From contig NC_056002.1 of assembly GCF_018446385.1 (NCBI RefSeq), positions 39,941,671 to 40,005,670 on the forward strand: a stretch of DNA of 64,000 nucleotides. Direction: 5' to 3'. The position numbers were made by a program, and so were the translations under genes. The notes below the pieces were generated by a model that was not told where the DNA came from, did no database searches, and saw only the letters and a program-made list of their open reading frames with translations. Numbering within the stretch: position 1 is the stretch's first letter; the number at the start of each line of letters is the position of its first letter. This document shows, one piece after another, positions 57,601 to 64,000 of the stretch. This stretch comes from Zingiber officinale (Eukaryota > Streptophyta > Magnoliopsida > Zingiberales > Zingiberaceae).

Positions 57601-58784
57601 GCAAGAAGGAAAATCTACAACTTCCACCTGGATTTGCAGTTCGTATAGCAGCTCAGTCAAACCGTAATTTAAGAAGAGCAATATTGACTTTTGAAGCCTG
57701 TCGAGTTCAGCAGTAAGCAAATTAGAATCCATACAGTATTAACATTCCGATTTGATGTGTGTATTGTTCATACATTATGTACATATATGTTCATAAGATT
57801 TATGTTGAAGCTGCATCCTTAACTATGTAATAAGTGCATTTATTTTGGAATGTTGTGCTATTGAAATAGGTATCCATTCACTGCAAACCAGGCGTTGCCA
57901 CCCTTGGACTGGGAACAATATGTTTCTGAAATTGCATCTGATATAATGAAGGAGCAGAGTCCTAAAAGGTCCATTTTTTTCTTTGTTTCTTATATTTATA
58001 TGATCATCTTTGTTTAACATCAGTTTGCAATTTCAGTTCCTAATGAAACAAATAGAACAAATAAGACAAACACTTATGGTTAACTTTGTTTCCAATCTGT
58101 GGTGTTCTAGAACTGTAGGTCCTAGGCATTTTATTAGAAAAGTATTTAAACAATGCATTGACTGAAGCCTTGTACTTTCCTGCTTGATATGGGCTAAATG
58201 TATCATTCCGATCTTACACTTGAACTTGACAAATATTACAAAGGCGATACCATATTGGATGTGCATTTTTCTTTGACAACTGGCAAAGGTGATCTTGGCA
58301 GAAAAACATAAAGGAGGTTCTGCTAAGAGTGTAAGACCTTAGCATCTGGGAGGGCGCAAACAATTTCTGGCAAACACTAGTTTTGAAGGTGTGGCAACCA
58401 TTAATGTTCCACTATCAAACCATGTAGGCATGGTTGACCTGTGCAATCTCTACAGTGTTTGGGTGTGCTATTGGTTTGATCAAAGTTGCCTAATATTTGC
58501 CAAATGTATTGATTTGAACAGAGTACACAGATAGATGATGACAACAAGTACAAGTAGCAGCCTGAAAACATTGTATATCTTTGGTTGGTTGAAATACTGC
58601 AATGCTTCTCGATAGCTATTAGCATCTCTTAACTTCTTGTATTGAGAATCATGTTTATAAGAATTGTTGCATGCTCTTTAGGTCAGTCTTTGTGTTTTAG
58701 TGTTTCTTACCTGTTGGACCCAGCATCGTTTAACATTTTCATTTTGATTTAGTATGCTGGTGCAAGTTTTTTCTTAATCATTTT

Positions 58785-58827
<43 letters not shown>

Positions 58828-61800
58828 GATTTGCACCCACACATGAGGCTCATCGCATTATACATTGAGGGTGATATGAAAGTGTTGGTTATTAGTTGTT
58901 ACAATCCCACAAGTTCTGCCATGATCTATGTTTCAGCCTGCAGCCTGTTAGTCCATGATCTTCACATCCTTGTCGAGACTGCTGCTGTGTCCACAACCAA
59001 TGCACCTGTGACACTTGGTTTGCAGTGCCCCTAATATAAAATTTGAATGTAGTTTGAGGATTCCATTTGCACCATGTCATGAGAAAATGAGCTTGTAGAC
59101 ATGTTGATACCGTACAATTGGTGCTGATTGTAAGCTCATGATTTTCCTATGACCAACTTTCTAAGAAAAGAAAATGATGAAGCTTTATTATAGCCATACA
59201 TTGTGATTTACAATACAGGTACCAAGGTTCTGTCTACTTACGTAAATTAAATGCCATATCTGGTGTTTATTGTTAAATTAAATTGAAATTTTCCTCAGTA
59301 ATTAGTGTCCATTGAGTCTGGCATTTGATTTCAAAATGGTGTCATGTTATGAATGTGAGCATGGTATCTTATGCAAGGGCCATAAAATCTGGAATGTTGC
59401 CATAGATTTAACCTACTATCAAGCCTATACTTTATTTATATGAACTCATTGTATATGGTCCTGTTGCTGTTGTCTCAAAGTCATCTAGATATTAGGATAT
59501 TATTTTCTGTACTTTTCTCGTGGAATGCCAGAACTCATTGTAAATTTTCTCTTCATATATACTCACTTCTAGGTTATTTTCTGTGCGTGGAAAAATATAT
59601 GAACTTCTTGTGAACTGCATTCCCCCGGAAATTATTTTAAAGGTGAAAGTGATTATATTATTTAATTATATTTTATATTAACCCGGTAAAAAAAAATTGT
59701 CTGTAGATCTTATTTTGATTTTGCAGAAACTATTGTCAGAGTTATTGAAGAAATTGGACTCTGAATTAAAGCTTGAAGTATGTCATTGGGCTGCATATTA
59801 TGTGAGTATATTTTCCACACAAACTATTATTGCTGTTAAGAGAGTGCATGATGTTTCTTGCTTCCCATTGTGCTAGTATTTTTGTGATTTCCCCCGTTTT
59901 AAGTGTTGTGGAGTCTCCCTCAATGACACAGTACAAAGCAATTGAGTATTTTTGGTATGAGGTGGTGTTCTATGAGCGCATGTGCCCTCCTAGCTGCTAG
60001 ATTCAGCCTCCTGAAGGACAGTGATGATAATTCCTTTTGCATATTGACCTGTATATCGACATTAGCTTTTCATTGCTGTGCAACCAAAGGTCTGTTTCAT
60101 CATTTTCTCTAGTTCGTACTTTGATCAAATTCTGGTTTTTATTATCTTAAGGCTGATGAATGACAATGACCGCCTATCCCAAAGGCTTAAGCTGCTGGGG
60201 AAGAGCCAAATTGAATTTATTATATAACCTCTCTTAATTAGGAAATTGAGATAAGAATAGATGAATATAAGGAGAAGGGTGAGAGAACCAAAGAGAAGAA
60301 TAACTTCATTCAAACATCATAACCTGATATTGCTTTACAACTTTTCTACTTATAGGCTATGCACCAAAAAGATAGGACAAATATAATTCTATAGGAAACA
60401 TGGAATTAGTAGGAATCTTAAGGAATTCTCACTAATTGACACATTCTATTCTCTATTACATTAACTAAAATAAAATAAAAATATATATAAATCTTAGTTT
60501 AGATCTTGACTAAGTTTACATCTTTAAAGTGTTTCTGTATCTTTTAGAACCTAACTAAATTTGAGAATCGGCTTGTCAACTTGTTAAACTAAACTATCCC
60601 AAAATATTGAATCCAAGTTAATAGTACTTCACTCATCTAAGCCTTATATGTCAACGTCTCTGCCACTATGATTAAGATTTCAGGTCCAACTTATTACCCA
60701 GTCACATTTAATGGCTTGCATGTGAGGCCTAGTGACGCATTCACTATATCAGTCCTTTTCAAGACATCTAGTCACGTCTAGAACTTGAGTTCACCCATAC
60801 AAAATTGTCAAAATCCACCCAAATGGGAAAAAAAAACTGGCTAGTTGACTAGTTATATCCAATCGTTGACCATTGATAAGACATGCACTAGTTGGCTTCT
60901 TTCTGAACTTATTTTACTAGAAATATGATAAAAATCTTGGAAGGATTCGCTCAACCAATGATGTTGTTGATCCATGCTCCTTTCTTACTGTTTAATTGGA
61001 GAGAGAAAAGAAGAAATAAAAAATAGGTGAGGAAATAGGAGAGATGACTTAAAAAATCCTGATTACATGGATAGGTAATTTAGGGAAGAAAGTTGGGGAG
61101 TTTTACAACTTAATCTTTATTCCCAATGCAATTATCCCAAAACTAGTAATTAGCGACAGAAATGGAATGATTTCAAACTGAAATTACCAACTTGATTATT
61201 TACTTGTAATGCATGATTAGCACTATAAGTAAAATGGTTTTTGAAGTATGCATGTTTATTTCTTCTCTATTTTCTTTTTTAAATGACCAGTACAAAATTT
61301 AAAATTTTCATTCTTTTTTCCCTTTCCTAGTAAACAAGTGGTGGTGGTTCCTTCTATTCTCAAGCAAACTGAACCATAATGTGAATTCCACTTTGTGTCA
61401 ACCTTTTTTATAATATCAATTGCAAATCCTTCTCTACATATACTCTCATTTTCTTCTTTATCTTCTGATGACTACCCTTGAATTTTTTTTCCCCATCTTA
61501 GTGGAGTCGAATTTTCTCTTAATGTTTGTGTAGGAACACAGGATGCGACTTGGACAAAAGGCCATATTCCACATAGAAGGTATTTTATCTAGAATTTTTG
61601 CACGTGCAATTTCCAAGGTTAAGCCTAAAATGGAAATAGTTTTATAATAGGTTGAATGTGAAAATTTGATTAAACTACTGTAGCAGAAAAGTTAATATAT
61701 AACCATAGTGATGCTTAATTTATTCATATATTACATATTCTTTATTGTGGATGTGTATGCTATTGCTTATGTGCATGCAATGGAATAACAGATTTTAGTG

Positions 61801-63339
61801 CCCTGAAGTTTAAGAATCATTCTTATTTTATCAGTTACATAATTATTTGCACATGGAGGGTTTATGTCCTGTTTACTTGGACGGGTGGACTAGTGAGGAA
61901 ATGGAATCAGCTAAGGAAAAATATCCCTATGGGAAAGGAAGGGAAAAATAAAAGAAGGAATGGGAAGAGAAAAGAATCCTAAGGGAAAGAAGAGAAGGCA
62001 GGGAGAATGGAAGAATGGAATAGAAATACTCGGAAATGGAAGAGAAACAGAGGTTGCCAGTACACGGGGCGAGTTGCTCACGAGCAGGCGTGCGGGGACG
62101 CTCGCCTCTCTCACTCGTGAGTCGACATGCGGGGATGCCCACTGCTCGTGATGAGCTCGAGCGGCCATGCTAGGCCAGTTGTGCAGAGCTATCGGCCGCT
62201 CGTGTGGTTGAGGACAGGGACATGACAAGAGACATGATGGGAAGTAAAGGTATTCCATTCGATTTTAGGTGGGTAAAAACTTGTTAACAAATTAATCGGT
62301 AGATGGATTCGTAAATCCATCCGTCTATTATTTCATAATAAGTAAATGATGAAAAGGATAAATAATTCATCGTTACGAAGCACAAAAGATTTTCCTTTTT
62401 TAATCCGTCCTTCCAATTAAACTGAGTATTCGAGTTTGATTTCAAACAACATAATGTTGATGCACTCAACATGACCTTCTATATGCTGCCAGGTTCATGC
62501 GCATTGCACCATTGGATCTTATAGACTGTAGAAAGTATCATGCACTTGTTTCTTAGTTTAGATGATTACTGCACAACATTCTCCATAGGGAAGAGTTTGT
62601 TTCTTAGTGCATCTATGCCCACCATTGCATAGTGCTCATTCCACCCATAAGGGATCTAATTAAGTCTCATTCAAAGCAAATTAGGTCTTAATCTTACCCT
62701 AAATCTACTCAATGAGATCTGAAACTAAGTTGGTATGACCTTGGAACTATCTCTGAGTGTCAGTATGACTGAACTCAACACTGGAGCAGTATTGTTCCAT
62801 GCATATTGAAATTACTACTGTAATTGATATTTTTAGACTTTGATGCCAAAAATATAAATGGAAATTATTAAAATTATCATTATTGTTGAATTTAAACCCT
62901 AAACCCTTGTGTTATTGGGGATATATAGCATCTTTTGAGCGAGCAAAAGGCTTTGTAAGAAACCTAGTGTTTTCTGATTATCTGGTGAACTGTTTTCTCA
63001 TTATCAATAGTAAAATCAGTATTCGCTATGTACCCTCCAGAGAAGGTGATCCACCCCCCAGTTGTACTATGAACGATAAACATTCTGTATCACTGGATTA
63101 TAAGCCCCGTTTCTATGCCATGGCTTGGGATTCAAGGCAGATGTTTGTGACACAGCATCTCTAATACATATGAATTCTATCGTGCTTATTAGTACATATC
63201 AAATTTGTATGTATGAACTTAAATTTTAGAAAGTTCATTTGCAGAAACAACTAATGCTTTCTCTCTGCACTTTTGACCAGCCTTTGTCGCGAAATTCATG
63301 AGCATATACAAGTCATTCCTGATTGCAACATTCGGGTGA
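54651..63339 (+). CDS. RFC3: Replication factor C subunit 3 (clamp loader small subunit)
   Basis: Eleven exons: 54651-54734, 54900-55010, 55117-55149, 55319-55487, 55927-56108, 57576-57712, 57870-57968, 59573-59642, 59727-59801, 61534-61579 and 63281-63339. All introns are GT-AG, phases agree, and the total is 1065 bases, 354 residues plus stop, the usual length of plant RFC3. It starts MLWVDKHRPRSLDKII. AAA+ ATPase features: Walker A GPTGSGKKT at 41-49; Asp-Ala-Gly-Phe-Gln-Asp at 101-106; Walker B-like LVLNQVDK at 134-141; the Ser-Arg-Cys motif at 179-181; the RFC collar domain toward the C-terminus, ending in ATFG. In the five-subunit RFC complex it helps open and load PCNA at primer-template junctions in the nucleus, for replication and repair. 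Introns up to about 1.7 kb (between the last exons) carry repeats. No damage seen. Confidence 0.97.
58786..58828 (+). repeat. Compound microsatellite (TC)n(TA)n in RFC3 intron 7
   Basis: A run of TC dinucleotides followed directly by TA dinucleotides. The same intron has diffuse AT-rich sequence and no recognised gene. Confidence 0.9.
61860..62275. other. Atypical GC-rich patch in RFC3 intron 10
   Basis: About 400 bp. The first half (61900-62040) is purine-rich (GGAA/GAAGG words), and the second half (62050-62220) is GC-rich, unlike the AT-rich intron around it. Short open frames on both strands show no known domain. It may be a small insertion of unknown type; no clear terminal repeat or duplication was found. 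Confidence 0.45.
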
Positions 63340-63679
63340 ACAAACTCGAGCAGGCAAAACCCTTTGTGCTTCCCGGCCAGAAGCATTTTAAGGTAGTACC
63401 CAAGCCCTAATCCCTTGAAGTTTCTTGCAAAATGTAATAGACAGCTTATTATTATTATTTTGTTAAAATGCAATCCATGTTTCAGGTCTAGTTCATGCGT
63501 TCCAGTCATATCCATCTCAAAGAGATCCTTTGCTCTGCCAAGAACTTGACGTGTGGGAACTATAACTCTAGTCGATGTTTTCTAGGGACTTTTTGAGTTT
63601 TGTAAAATATTATGTTGTTTTAACTCATACTGTGTCTTTTTTAAGAAATCTTTAGAGCGTTTTGTCTATCGACACTCGT
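63340..63679 (+). other. RFC3 3' UTR with a possible intron
   Basis: Sequence after the stop codon. A donor AAG|GTAGTA (intron start 63393) and acceptor TTTCAG (63480-63485) would define a 93-bp intron in the 3' UTR. Whether it is used is unknown. Confidence 0.4.
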
Positions 63680-64000
63680 TTAATGCATAATGTGCTTTTT
63701 TTCCTTTGTGTGCTCACTTTGCATTTGGCTGATTGTGAAATCGCAAACTAGAAAAAGACACAAGGAACTCTTCTTGCATTCGGTGAGTGAAGATGAAGCT
63801 CCCCGGAAGTCCTTAGCCAACTCAGAGCTCATTGCCGATGCGAAGGTTGATTTCGTCTGAACTTCTTGCTCCGGGTGCTTGGAACTTGTCACTCAATCAA
63901 AGTGGGATCCGATAGTGTTTGATTTCGTCTGAATTTATGCTCTAGAAGTATCGCCGATCTGATGATAAGAGGGTGGCAATGGTGATTATGGTTTCATGTT
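63680..64000. other. Downstream flank, possible coding exon
   Basis: At 63752-63859 a plus-strand frame follows an AACTAG acceptor-like site. It encodes an acidic, serine-rich tail of about 35 residues ending in a stop. No upstream exon could be linked. It may be an alternative RFC3 terminal exon, part of another gene, or chance. Confidence 0.3.

Noticed and set aside
57038..59080. Open frames of 60-77 codons inside RFC3 introns
   Set aside because: No motif, no splice logic, flanked by well-defined RFC3 exons.

Overview
The window is nuclear DNA of a flowering plant. It holds two spliced or single-exon host genes of plant type (an A20/AN1 stress-associated protein and replication factor C subunit 3) in a sea of nested LTR retrotransposons and DNA transposons. 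Both genes are clearly plant-like. The retroelement mix (Tekay/Del chromovirus, Tat-lineage Ty3/gypsy, gag-only Ty1/copia) fits a repeat-rich monocot; a Zingiberales plant is my guess from the style of the LTRs, not something the sequence proves.

Layout. 1-9221: a Tekay-type Ty3/gypsy element, its 5' LTR cut by the window edge, with a gag-pol frame broken only by ten in-frame stops. 9222-14230: decayed Ty1/copia LTR and gag debris. 14240-15312: a fold-back (MULE-like) element carrying a tRNA-derived SINE. 15820-17300: the A20/AN1 gene. 17300-21640: AT-rich spacer, one copy of a duplicated 1.7 kb segment, and a decayed minus-strand Tat gag. 21697-29919: a gag-only Ty1/copia element whose 3' LTR is split by a 3.4 kb non-autonomous CACTA element. 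29920-33781: a minisatellite and a minus-strand Ty1/copia gag plus LTR, that LTR itself split by a solo LTR. 34195-46222: the second copy of the 1.7 kb segment, split by a complete, young Tat element (35827-46189, TSD TAGTA). 46480-54107: a PIF/Harbinger transposase pseudogene split by a hAT element (47418-53881), whose transposase gene is in turn split by a Tekay-like solo LTR (49660-52485). 54651-63339: the complete 11-exon RFC3 gene, predicted 354 aa.

How the parts relate. The host genes act separately: the A20/AN1 protein in stress signalling, RFC3 in loading the PCNA clamp at replication forks. RFC3 has an E2F-type site 49 bp upstream of its start codon and three Site II-like motifs before it, as expected of an S-phase gene. 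Everything else is mobile. Nesting, target-site duplications and LTR divergence give a relative history: the PIF element, then hAT, then the Tekay LTR later reduced to a solo copy; separately, copia then CACTA; the Tat element (5 differences between its 642-bp LTRs) is the youngest datable insertion.

The most unusual signal is a shared LTR architecture. LTRs of several families that are otherwise different in sequence each carry a cluster of short palindromes or hairpins, mostly with a CpG at the centre (ATCGAT, GTCGAC, GGCGCC) and mostly directly upstream of the TATA box. The Tat element also carries an antisense gene with two predicted introns and a downstream 59-bp tandem array in which every unit contains TATAAATA.
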